Shown in pieces: positions 17,952 through 25,767 of a stretch of 64,000 nt of DNA (position 1 is the first letter of the stretch; the number at the start of each line of letters is the position of its first letter). Position numbers and translations under genes: made by a program. This DNA is from Bacillus sp. FJAT-42376 (GTDB lineage: Bacteria; Bacillota; Bacilli; Bacillales; Bacillaceae): the NCBI RefSeq assembly GCF_003816055.1, contig NZ_CP033906.1:620001-684000 (forward strand). Reading direction: 5' to 3'. The notes under the pieces were generated by a model, which saw nothing but the letters and a program-made list of their open reading frames with translations, did no database searches and was not told the origin of the DNA.

Positions 17952-18702
17952 AGAAAAATTCGATATCCCTATGCCAGACCGCCAATCCATAACCGATGAG
18001 ATTCAGCAGATTGTCACTGCGGGTGTCCGGAAAAAAGAATCGTTCCCGGCTTACCTTTATAAGCTGCAAAAGCAAATTGGAATGAAAAACTTGCTTCCAT
18101 CCCGATTGGAAGAGATAGGAATTTTATTAACGGTCATAGTCATTTTGCTCATCTTGTCAGGCAGTATGAAAGGAGAGGTTGGAAATCAGGATTTATATGC
18201 TTTCATATTCCTTCTCTCCCCTTTGCTGTATCTTTCTTTATCCGTTTATTACTTTGCTCTAAGGCGCAGTACAGGTACTTATGAAGTAGAGATGATTTGC
18301 AAGTATAACTTGTACCAAATCTCAGCATTTCGGATGCTTGCCTTAAGTGTGATATCAATAGCAGTAAACAGCATCAGTATATTCCTATTAGCTATGTCAC
18401 ATAGTGAGCTGAGCTTTTTGAGGGCCCTGTTAATATCTATTGCATCGCTGTTCCTCTTTTCTGTTTTCTTTCTCTTTATCTTAATGAAAAAGCAGTCTTT
18501 AATGGCTGTCGTCTTTGTCACAGGAAGCTGGGTGGTTGTCAATGCAGGATTTAAGGTTATCCAGAGTGAGTTATACCTTGGGCTTTTAATGAAGGCACCG
18601 CTATTCGTTTATGTGATTGTTTTCACTGTTAGTTTTTTGGTCTATATCAACTACTTAAGCAAGCTTGTGTATTTTAGATCTTCGGAGGAGGGAGCACATT
18701 AA
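17944..18702 (+). CDS. Membrane protein, candidate anti-sigma partner
   Basis: This 252-residue protein has a soluble N-terminus of ~55 residues (MNKEKFDIPMPDRQS...) and about six hydrophobic segments. It overlaps the sigma factor gene by 8 bases and shares its ribosome site AGGAGG, so both products are coupled. No zinc-binding HxxxCxxC anti-sigma motif is visible. By position it is the likely regulator of the sigma factor. It could instead be part of the ABC exporter encoded next. I do not recognise its family. Confidence 0.65.
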   Translation: MNKEKFDIPMPDRQSITDEIQQIVTAGVRKKESFPAYLYKLQKQIGMKNLLPSRLEEIGILLTVIVILLILSGSMKGEVGNQDLYAFIFLLSPLLYLSLSVYYFALRRSTGTYEVEMICKYNLYQISAFRMLALSVISIAVNSISIFLLAMSHSELSFLRALLISIASLFLFSVFFLFILMKKQSLMAVVFVTGSWVVVNAGFKVIQSELYLGLLMKAPLFVYVIVFTVSFLVYINYLSKLVYFRSSEEGAH

Positions 18703-18703
18703 G

Positions 18704-19579
18704 ATGCTGATGGTTAAAGATGTAAGCAAGCAATATGGGAGTTTTTCTGCGGTAAATAGAATAAACCTTGAATTTAATGACGGTCTCTATGCATTGCTTG
18801 CCCCTAATGGAGCGGGCAAAACTACATTATTAAAAATGATGGTTACCTTAATCACCCCAAGTGAGGGGGAAATTCTGTATAACGGAGATAACATTATTGA
18901 TTTAGACGAGGATTACCGGGACATTCTTGGGTATTTGCCTCAGCACTTCGGTTTTTATAAAAACTATTCCCCAAAGCAATACTTATTGTATTTAGCCGCA
19001 TTAAAGGGGATCGACAAGAAGCAAGCATTGACTAGGATATCGGAGTTATTGGAAAAAGTGGCTTTATCTGATGTAGCGAACAAGAAGATGAAAAAGTTCT
19101 CAGGGGGGATGATTCAAAGGGTAGGGATTGCACAGGCGCTTTTAAACGATCCGAAGGTATTAATCCTTGATGAGCCTACAGCTGGTCTTGACCCTAAGGA
19201 ACGCGCCCGGTTCCGGCAGCTGTTATCAGATCTTGCACGGGAGAGGCTGGTCATTCTTTCGACTCATATTGTTTCAGACATTGAATCGATTGCCAATGAA
19301 GTCATTATGATTAAGAACCAGCAAGTATTATATAAAGATTCCGTTAAGAACATTTGCAAAACGCTGGAGGAAAGTGTTTATGAGACGACGATCAGCTATC
19401 AGCAGCTGGAAAATTTCCGCAGCCAATACGTTCTCCTTTCAGAAAAGCAGGAGCAGGGGGAAATGATTGTCCGGTTTGTCCACAGAGGGGAACCAGAAAC
19501 AGATTGGGTCCCGGTGAATCCCCACTTGGAAGATGTCTTTATTTATGAATATCATGATGATTCCGTTTCAGGTGTGTGA
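18704..19579 (+). CDS. ABC transporter ATP-binding protein (ABC-2 exporter type)
   Basis: This 291-residue ATPase has Walker A APNGAGKTTLL, Q-loop LPQHFGFYKNYS, signature FSGGMIQRVGIAQ, Walker B VLILDEPTAGLDP and a switch histidine in ILSTHIVSD. It resembles exporters of the CcmA/NatA class. The ATG at 18704 follows GGAGGAGGGAG; upstream in-frame codons overlap the previous gene. It ends in a TGATG overlap with the first permease. It probably exports a lipid, peptide or antibiotic under control of the operon's sigma factor. Confidence 0.92.
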   Translation: MLMVKDVSKQYGSFSAVNRINLEFNDGLYALLAPNGAGKTTLLKMMVTLITPSEGEILYNGDNIIDLDEDYRDILGYLPQHFGFYKNYSPKQYLLYLAALKGIDKKQALTRISELLEKVALSDVANKKMKKFSGGMIQRVGIAQALLNDPKVLILDEPTAGLDPKERARFRQLLSDLARERLVILSTHIVSDIESIANEVIMIKNQQVLYKDSVKNICKTLEESVYETTISYQQLENFRSQYVLLSEKQEQGEMIVRFVHRGEPETDWVPVNPHLEDVFIYEYHDDSVSGV

Positions 19580-20847
19580 TGGTAATGAAGGTTATTTACT
19601 ATGAATGCAGAAAGGCTGTGACATCCCCCGTCATTCTCTCTTTGCTGGTCTTGTTTACCCTTTATAACATCCAATTAATTTATAACGCTCCAACATTTAA
19701 AGATGAATTACATGTCGCTAATGAGCTGGCTGATCAATATGGGAGAACAATTACGTCTTCATCTCTTGAAAAACTAAGACAGGATTTGCAAAAGCCATTA
19801 GCAGATTTGAACGAAATCACCGAAAAGAAAACGTCTCAAACATTTCACAGTGCCACTGAGTTTTTTAATCAATTTCGGGTAGGAGAGACTGAGGTATATA
19901 CGGAAAATGAAATGAGGGCTTTTAACCAGCTTTTTGTAAAAGAACAATATCTGGCTAAGGCGGAAACGCTGGATCAGCGATATGAACAGTTCGATGGTCA
20001 TCAGATGGGTGAAGCAGCAATAAATAAATTCAGGATAACTGGTGATGCAGCTGAAACCTTGAGAAAGCAATATGATCAATTCTCTGCACGTTTGGAAGAG
20101 CTGCAAAAGAACAGCGAGCACAAACAATGGTTTTTTGATGGAGAAACCAACCAGATGCATTCGCTTCTATTCAAGACTGTGTTCAGACACTTACTCTTAG
20201 AAACCCTTATTATCATTGTACTGGCAACAGCGTTTATTTCAAATTTTGAGTTTGAAAACCGGACGAGTCAAGTCTCATTCTCATCAAAAAGAGGCCGGAT
20301 GCTGATGAGGGATAAATTATTTGCAGCTCTGCTCGTTTCAGCAGGGATCACAGCGTTTATGTTCCTGGTTACATTGGGATTCTACTTCATAAATTTTGAT
20401 TACTCTAACTTAATGATGTCTGCTGTGAGCAGCGGTTTTAATTGGGAGTTTGGTTTTTCTTATCTATCATGGTGGAAGATGTCTGTATTTTCCTATTTAA
20501 TATGGGCGGTCGTACTTAGTTTTGTATGTGTGCTTTTGTTCGCCGCCTTAACGTTTGCTGTTTCGGTTTTGGTAAAGAACAGCTACTACACCTTTATCCT
20601 TGTTGCAGTGATCTTCGCGGCTCTATACCTGCTTCCGGGAGCAATGCTTTCTTCCTCTAACTTGATCTTTGCTGCCAGTTTCAATCCGTCGGTCCTTTTA
20701 TTAAACCCTCAAACCTGGTTCATGGGGAATAAAGAACTCCTTATGTTTAAATATTTTGAGATGGTTACAGTGCTTGCATGGGCCATTATGTTAGGAGTAT
20801 TATGCATGATCTGTTTAAAACGATTTAAAAAACAATCCATTGTATAA
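19579..20847 (+). CDS. ABC-2 type permease with large extracytoplasmic domain
   Basis: This ~422-residue protein has one N-terminal membrane helix, a predicted extracytoplasmic helical region of roughly residues 35-200 rich in Glu/Gln/Lys, and five to six C-terminal spans. That is the ABC-2 subfamily seen in lantibiotic-immunity and bacteriocin exporters. The start overlaps the ATPase stop as TGATG; a GTG three bases earlier is the alternative. It works with the ATPase and the second permease. Confidence 0.8.
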   Translation: MVMKVIYYECRKAVTSPVILSLLVLFTLYNIQLIYNAPTFKDELHVANELADQYGRTITSSSLEKLRQDLQKPLADLNEITEKKTSQTFHSATEFFNQFRVGETEVYTENEMRAFNQLFVKEQYLAKAETLDQRYEQFDGHQMGEAAINKFRITGDAAETLRKQYDQFSARLEELQKNSEHKQWFFDGETNQMHSLLFKTVFRHLLLETLIIIVLATAFISNFEFENRTSQVSFSSKRGRMLMRDKLFAALLVSAGITAFMFLVTLGFYFINFDYSNLMMSAVSSGFNWEFGFSYLSWWKMSVFSYLIWAVVLSFVCVLLFAALTFAVSVLVKNSYYTFILVAVIFAALYLLPGAMLSSSNLIFAASFNPSVLLLNPQTWFMGNKELLMFKYFEMVTVLAWAIMLGVLCMICLKRFKKQSIV

Positions 20848-20858
20848 GGAGATTAGGG

Positions 20859-21998
20859 ATGCGAATTGTAAAAAATGAAATGAAAAGGCTGTTTAATTGG
20901 AAGATGATCGCGGTCCTTATTCTGATTAATAGTATCCTTTATTTCTTGCTGATCGATTTTCATATAAAGTACTTCCCGAATGGACGACCCGATTTAGATT
21001 CCTATCGTGTTGGAGTGGAAATGGTCAATAAATACGGAAATACCATGGATAAAGCAGAAAATGCTGATTTTAAGAGAACGTATCAATATCGGGTGCAGGA
21101 AGCCGACCGGTTTTTCCAAAGTAGAGAAGATTTTAACAAGATAGGGATACGTACATACGAAGGGTTTAAGAGTATGGATATGGAAAATGAAAAAGCATCT
21201 GCTCTCAACAGTAAAGTCATGTTTGATGAACAAGTAGATTTGCTGTGGGAGCTGCAGGCAAGAAATACATTAATTGAATTCCACAATTTAAATGAGGAGG
21301 GTATTCAAAATGAAATTGCCTCCTCAAATTCCTGGCAGAAGGAGAGATTAGAAGAAATAAAGTCTAATGGGAGTTATCATGTATATCCGGAACTTGTGCT
21401 AGATAATTTTAAAGACTTCATCATATCTGTGGCGATAACGATTATGATTAGTGTTGTGCTGGTGATTTCACCTTTATTCATTCAGGATCGCTCCCGAAAA
21501 GTTGTTCATTTACAATATACGTCTAAAGCAGGAAGGAAGTTTTACAAAAAGAAGGTTACTGCCGGATTGCTATCTTCTTTTTTATTAATAACCGTTCTCC
21601 TAAGCGTTTATTTCAGCTTTTATTTTCAGAATAAAACATCTATGTTCTTTCAAGTTCCAGTCAATGCGTTTATAGGAAGTTATGATTGGTACGATTTTTC
21701 TCTTGGTCATTATATGTTGCTGAGTATATTAGCTATTTATATACTGGGGCTGGTTTTTGCCCTGCTTGCTATGTCCTTTTCAACTTTTGCTTCCAGCTTC
21801 ATTGCACTGATTGGTTTTCAAATTCCCATTATCCTTGCATTCCTTATGTTTGGCACAGCTTTTTTTATTAATCATATGATTGATTACGTGTATCCTAAAT
21901 GGGTAATCCCCACTGCCTATTTCTGTACAGCAGCCATAGGGCTATTATTTATAATCCTTCTTTGGAAGAGGGAGAAAAAATTGGACATTGTTCAATAA
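20859..21998 (+). CDS. Second ABC-2 type permease
   Basis: This 379-residue protein has the same layout as its neighbour: a membrane anchor near residue 15-32, an extracytoplasmic coiled region to ~185, then about six spans ending in a basic tail (WKREKKLDIVQ). AAGGAG precedes the ATG 11 bases after the first permease. Two unequal permeases plus one ATPase suggest a heterodimeric exporter. No clear terminator follows. The segment 17.4-22.0 kb is visibly richer in A+T than its flanks. Confidence 0.78.
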   Translation: MRIVKNEMKRLFNWKMIAVLILINSILYFLLIDFHIKYFPNGRPDLDSYRVGVEMVNKYGNTMDKAENADFKRTYQYRVQEADRFFQSREDFNKIGIRTYEGFKSMDMENEKASALNSKVMFDEQVDLLWELQARNTLIEFHNLNEEGIQNEIASSNSWQKERLEEIKSNGSYHVYPELVLDNFKDFIISVAITIMISVVLVISPLFIQDRSRKVVHLQYTSKAGRKFYKKKVTAGLLSSFLLITVLLSVYFSFYFQNKTSMFFQVPVNAFIGSYDWYDFSLGHYMLLSILAIYILGLVFALLAMSFSTFASSFIALIGFQIPIILAFLMFGTAFFINHMIDYVYPKWVIPTAYFCTAAIGLLFIILLWKREKKLDIVQ

Positions 21999-22097
21999 TG
22001 GTAATAGGAACTTTACGGGTAATAGTATGACAGAAAGGGAGCAAGATGCTAAAGCGATCAATTTCTGCTTCAATGTGAGGAATTGTGACAAAAAATA

Positions 22098-22126
22098 TTG
22101 TGGAAATATTCCGCCTAATCTATAAT
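22098..22126 (+). promoter_or_regulatory. Promoter of the amino-acid symporter
   Basis: TTGTGG (22098-22103), a 17-bp spacer and TATAAT (22121-22126) lie 41 bases before the TTG start codon. Confidence 0.7.
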
Positions 22127-22167
22127 AAAAAGTAGGAATTTTCAGATAGTTAAAGGGAGTGAATAGG

Positions 22168-23619
22168 TTGGCGGAATTCGTTTCTGGTTTAAACAGCATC
22201 TTATGGAGCACCCCGGTGATATACATATTGCTTGGCGTAGGACTTTTATTTTCTATTTTAACCCGGTTTTTGCAGGTGCGGCACATTAAGGATATGATCA
22301 TGCTGATGTTCCAGGGGAAAAGCTCGGAAGCCGGTGTTTCATCCTTTCAGGCGCTTTCCATTGCGCTTTCCGGACGTGTCGGCACGGGGAACATTGCCGG
22401 TGTGGCCACAGCGATCGCTTTTGGCGGTCCCGGTGCGGTTTTCTGGATGTGGGCGATTGCCTTCATAGGGGCTTCGAGTGCATTCGTAGAGTCTACTCTG
22501 GCCCAGATTTACAAAGTAAAGCAGGACGGTCAATATCGTGGAGGACCGGCTTATTACATTGAAAAGGGCATAGGCTGGAAATGGTTTGCGGTTCTTTTTG
22601 CGATTGCCGCGATCATTGCGATGGCTATTCTGATGCCGGGCGTGCAGGCCAATTCGATTGCCCTGGGGATGAAGAATGCGTTCGGACTATCTCCGGCCAT
22701 CAGCGGGATTGCAGTTGTCGTTCTGTTAGGCTTCATCATCTTTGGTGGTACCAAAAGGATTGCGAACGCGGCACAGCTGATTGTTCCGTTCATGGCACTT
22801 GGATACATACTCTTATCCGTTATTATCGTTATTATGAACATTTCGGAATTGCCGAATGTGATCGGCTTAATTTTCAGAAGTGCCTTTGGTGCAGATTCTG
22901 CTTTCGGCGGGCTGATTGGAATGGCTGTTGCCTGGGGAGTAAAACGGGGAATCTACTCGAATGAGGCTGGCCAGGGGACGGGAGCCCATCCGGCCGCAGC
23001 GGCTGAGGTGTCCCATCCGGCAAAGCAGGGGTTGGTACAGGCCTTTTCGGTTTACATTGATACGCTGTTCGTATGCTCAGCGACTGCGTTTATGATTTTG
23101 TTTACAGGAATGTACAATACGCAGGCGGAAAACGGTTCGTTCATTGTCAATAATCTTAAAGGAATCGAAGCGGGTCCTGGCTATACACAGGCGGCCATTG
23201 ACAGTGTACTTCCAGGGTTTGGTGCAGGATTTGTCGCCATCGCTCTTTTCTTTTTTGCCTTCACGACGATTATGGCCTACTACTATATTGCGGAGACGAA
23301 CCTGACTTATTTGTTCAGAAAAAACAGCAAATGGACTTCGCTCGTATTAAAGGTGGTCATCATGGCAGCGACTTTTTACGGGTCAGTCAAAACAGCTGAA
23401 GTCGCATGGGCGCTGGGGGATGCGGGACTGGGCATCATGGTTTGGCTGAATGTCATTGCGATTTTGATTCTGGCCAAGCCGGCACTTCTTGCACTGAAGG
23501 ATTATGAAAGACAGAAAAAGCAGGGACTGGATCCGGTATTTGATCCTAAGGCATTAGGGATAAAGAATGCAAGCTACTGGGAAACGAGCCAAACAGTCAA
23601 GAAAGAGAACATTTCATAG
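22168..23619 (+). CDS. Alanine/glycine:cation symporter (AGCS family)
   Basis: This is a secondary importer with about ten hydrophobic segments that brings small neutral amino acids in with Na+ or H+. AGCS hallmarks are SGRVGTGNIAGVATAIAFGG and the signature region KRGIYSNEAGQGTGAHPAAAA. The TTG at 22168 is chosen because AAAGGGAG is 9 bases upstream; an in-frame GTG at 22159 overlaps the ribosome site. It stands alone between its own promoter and terminator. AlsT/DagA proteins are the nearest relatives; whether glutamine, alanine or glycine is preferred is not determinable. Confidence 0.92.
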   Translation: MAEFVSGLNSILWSTPVIYILLGVGLLFSILTRFLQVRHIKDMIMLMFQGKSSEAGVSSFQALSIALSGRVGTGNIAGVATAIAFGGPGAVFWMWAIAFIGASSAFVESTLAQIYKVKQDGQYRGGPAYYIEKGIGWKWFAVLFAIAAIIAMAILMPGVQANSIALGMKNAFGLSPAISGIAVVVLLGFIIFGGTKRIANAAQLIVPFMALGYILLSVIIVIMNISELPNVIGLIFRSAFGADSAFGGLIGMAVAWGVKRGIYSNEAGQGTGAHPAAAAEVSHPAKQGLVQAFSVYIDTLFVCSATAFMILFTGMYNTQAENGSFIVNNLKGIEAGPGYTQAAIDSVLPGFGAGFVAIALFFFAFTTIMAYYYIAETNLTYLFRKNSKWTSLVLKVVIMAATFYGSVKTAEVAWALGDAGLGIMVWLNVIAILILAKPALLALKDYERQKKQGLDPVFDPKALGIKNASYWETSQTVKKENIS

Positions 23620-23635
23620 CGTTCACTCTAAAAAT

Positions 23636-23668
23636 AGGCATCTCCATCTATGGGAGAAGCCTTTTTTT
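23636..23668 (+). terminator. Symporter gene terminator
   Basis: The stem AGGCatCTCC/GGAGaaGCCT is followed by TTTTTTT. Confidence 0.85.
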
Positions 23669-23807
23669 ATGGTTTTTTTCTTAGAAAGGCGGCTATCCCT
23701 TCTGATTTGAAAATATATGATTCTGAAACCAACAGGCTTGTGGGATTTTATGGTTATTTTTTTCCTGGACAGGGAAAAGCATGCATGGGGAAAGGAGGGG
23801 AAAAACA

Positions 23808-24065
23808 ATGAGTGAAGAGAAGAAGAAATTATATCTGTACCTCGCAGCAGGGACGGCTGGAAATATCATGGTTGGACTTGGCATTCTTCAGTATTTTATA
23901 GCCCGTCAAGATGCAGATGTCTATTTTCTGCCTCTTATTGGCTTTGCGCTCGTTACGAACTACATCTATTTTCTGGAAAAGAAGGCCGGTGTAGGCAAAA
24001 AGGTGATATGGATTCAGTCAGGGGCGGCTATTTTAATTTTTGGAGCAGCCCTCCTGTTTCTATGA
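23808..24065 (+). CDS. Small membrane protein of unknown function
   Basis: This 85-residue protein has three predicted membrane helices (about 9-30, 36-54, 65-85) and charged termini. AAAGGAGGGG sits upstream of the ATG at 23808; the in-frame ATG at 23781 lies before this site and is rejected. No family is recognised. It is monocistronic by appearance, and the barnase gene follows about 185 bases later. Confidence 0.72.
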   Translation: MSEEKKKLYLYLAAGTAGNIMVGLGILQYFIARQDADVYFLPLIGFALVTNYIYFLEKKAGVGKKVIWIQSGAAILIFGAALLFL

Positions 24066-24249
24066 GAAAAAGGATGGACTGGCTAGAGCAGGGAAAAAGA
24101 TTCGCTCGTCTTTTTTCCTGCCTGCCGCTAGGAGCATCCTATCATTTTTAACCATCTATCCCATTCTTTACAATCACTTAACCATCTTTACAAGCCCCGC
24201 CTGTATAATTCAGCTTGTATTCAAAATGAACAAAACGGAGGCTGAAAGA

Positions 24250-24696
24250 ATGAACAAGCTGTTAAAGTTTGGTGCGATGATTGCTCTTGTTTTTGCCCTG
24301 ACGTTTGGTGGAGTAAGTGCTGGATCTTTAAAGGAAGCTCCTGAAGCGAAGGCGGCTGCTCTGGAAATGTATCCAACTAGTTTTACCGGTATTATTGATT
24401 ACCTGAAAGCGTATGGAGAATTGCCCGCGAATTTTGTAACGAAATCGGTCGCTTCCCAGTATGGCTGGGTATCTAGCCAATGCAACCTGGCAGACGTTCT
24501 TCCCGGATACAGCATCGGCGGAGATGTGTTTTCGAACCGGGAAGGAAAGCTTCCTTCTAAATCGGGCCGTGTGTATTATGAAGCGGATGCCTATTATACA
24601 TCCGGGTGCAGGAACGCATCTAGAGTGGTTTATTCCAATGACGGCCTTTACTACACAACAAGCGATCACTACGCTACGTTTAAAAGAGTCTATTAA
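24250..24696 (+). CDS. Secreted guanyl-specific ribonuclease (barnase family)
   Basis: This 148-residue precursor has a signal peptide (residues 1 to ~25, possibly with a propeptide to ~36). The mature part aligns with barnase: FTGIIDYLKAYGELPANF, SIGGDVFSNREGKLPSKSGR and SDHYATF. Lys65, Glu111, Arg125 and His140 correspond to barnase Lys27, Glu73, Arg87 and His102, so it should be active. Cys78 and Cys120 are absent from barnase itself and could form a disulfide. The ATG at 24250 follows GGAGG; a 70-codon upstream frame has no ribosome site. A barstar gene follows 80 bases later. Confidence 0.93.
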   Translation: MNKLLKFGAMIALVFALTFGGVSAGSLKEAPEAKAAALEMYPTSFTGIIDYLKAYGELPANFVTKSVASQYGWVSSQCNLADVLPGYSIGGDVFSNREGKLPSKSGRVYYEADAYYTSGCRNASRVVYSNDGLYYTTSDHYATFKRVY

Positions 24697-24707
24697 TAAA
24701 CATGAGG

Positions 24708-24737
24708 GGACTTGCTTCTTAACAGCAAGTCCTATTT
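24708..24737 (+). terminator. Hairpin between barnase and barstar
   Basis: GGACTTGC/GCAAGTCC with a 9-base loop is followed by a short TATTTAA. It may partly terminate barnase transcription or stabilise its mRNA. Confidence 0.5.
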
Positions 24738-24776
24738 AATGAAAATGAATACATACTTAGCCTTGAGGTGAATCAA

Positions 24777-25052
24777 GTGACTGAACTGGTAGTGAACGGG
24801 AAAAATCTGCAGACCGTGAAGGAGATTCATCAGTTTTTCAAGACCGGGCTTTCCTTCCCGGATTTTTACGGCGAAAACCTGGATGCCCTGTACGATTGTT
24901 TACTGGATTATGCGATGCCCCCGATGGTGATCAAATGGGTTCATTTTGATGAAAGTCTGAAAAACCTCGGGGATCAGGCGAACAAGCTGGCAGATGTTCT
25001 GATGGAGGCATCAGAGGAAGTCAGCGGGCTGAAGGTTATCATTGAAAAATAG
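24777..25052 (+). CDS. Barstar-family ribonuclease inhibitor
   Basis: This 91-residue cytoplasmic inhibitor protects the cell from the adjacent ribonuclease. FPDFYGENLDALYDCLLDY matches the barstar binding helix; the two aspartates equivalent to Asp35 and Asp39 are kept, while barstar Trp38 is Tyr here. The GTG at 24777 lies ~8 bases after GAGGTG; the alternative GTG at 24768 overlaps that site. Ribonuclease and inhibitor are adjacent and cotranscribed in the same direction, unlike the unlinked B. amyloliquefaciens genes as I recall. Confidence 0.92.
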   Translation: MTELVVNGKNLQTVKEIHQFFKTGLSFPDFYGENLDALYDCLLDYAMPPMVIKWVHFDESLKNLGDQANKLADVLMEASEEVSGLKVIIEK

Positions 25053-25054
25053 AG

Positions 25055-25090
25055 AGAAAAGACTTCCCATTGAACCGGGAAGTCTTTTCT
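25055..25090. terminator. Bidirectional terminator after barstar
   Basis: AGAAAAGACTTCCC/GGGAAGTCTTTTCT form a perfect 14-bp stem with A- and T-rich edges, serving barstar and the convergent gene at 25090-25605. Confidence 0.9.
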
Positions 25091-25605
25091 TATTTGCGCA
25101 ATGGTACTTGCACGGTTTCGTTCTCATCAAAATCTCTCAATGGGGACTCCGGGTGAAAAGAGGTGAGTTCTTCCTGTCTTCTTGTTTCAGGGTAAGGCTG
25201 TCTCCCTAATGAGCGGTACCGGATATGGAATTCTTCTTCGTATTCAGGGGTGTCGGATTTGGGAGGGGATTGTTTCATGCCTTCGATCCATGTCTCGAAC
25301 CGGTACGTTCCCCGGTCGATAATGGCGCACAGGTCTTCAAGGGATTCGGTCAGATCGTTTAAGCAGTCCATTCCGTTTCGCAGCAGGATGCCCTTCGCAT
25401 TGGCTTTTTCAATTGAATGCTCGAGTCTGTATGCTTCCTGGTTGTAAATAAACTGAATATAGCAGCTGTTGCGGTCCCAATTGAACTCGTAGTCTTCGAT
25501 TTTCAGGCGCTTTATCACTTTTACAAGCTTTAATTCACAAACGTTTTGTTCTTTGTGGGGGAGGCCCCTGAATAGAACATTTTTGAAAAAACGATTCTTG
25601 AACAT
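25090..25605 (-). CDS. Conserved-looking protein of unknown function
   Basis: This ~171-residue soluble protein is rich in charged residues. It has a basic start (MFKNRFFKNVLFRGLPHKEQN), a mixed alpha/beta middle (YEFNWDRNSCYIQFIYNQEAYRLEHSIEKA) and an acidic, proline-containing tail ending NETVQVPLRK. No family is recognised. The ATG at 25605 lies 10 bases after AAAGGAC; a GTG three codons upstream is too close to it. The gene is monocistronic between two hairpins and converges on barstar. Confidence 0.7.
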   Translation of the reverse strand: MFKNRFFKNVLFRGLPHKEQNVCELKLVKVIKRLKIEDYEFNWDRNSCYIQFIYNQEAYRLEHSIEKANAKGILLRNGMDCLNDLTESLEDLCAIIDRGTYRFETWIEGMKQSPPKSDTPEYEEEFHIRYRSLGRQPYPETRRQEELTSFHPESPLRDFDENETVQVPLRK

Positions 25606-25707
25606 GTCCGTCACCGTCCTTTAAATTTGTGCCAAGCTTTTCTCTTGTTCTAGTAATTTCTACAAAAGGGACAAAATCCCTGCATAAAAAGTGTGCGGAA
25701 TAAGGAT

Positions 25708-25739
25708 AAATGGAGACTCCCTAAAGGAAGTCTCCATTT
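25708..25739. terminator. Bidirectional hairpin near the M1 peptidase gene end
   Basis: AAATGGAGACT/AGTCTCCATTT with a ten-base loop lies 29 bases beyond the minus-strand peptidase stop codon; the A run gives a U tract on that strand. Confidence 0.75.
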
Positions 25740-25767
25740 GTTAACACGAGCGGCTATCCGTCCTGCC

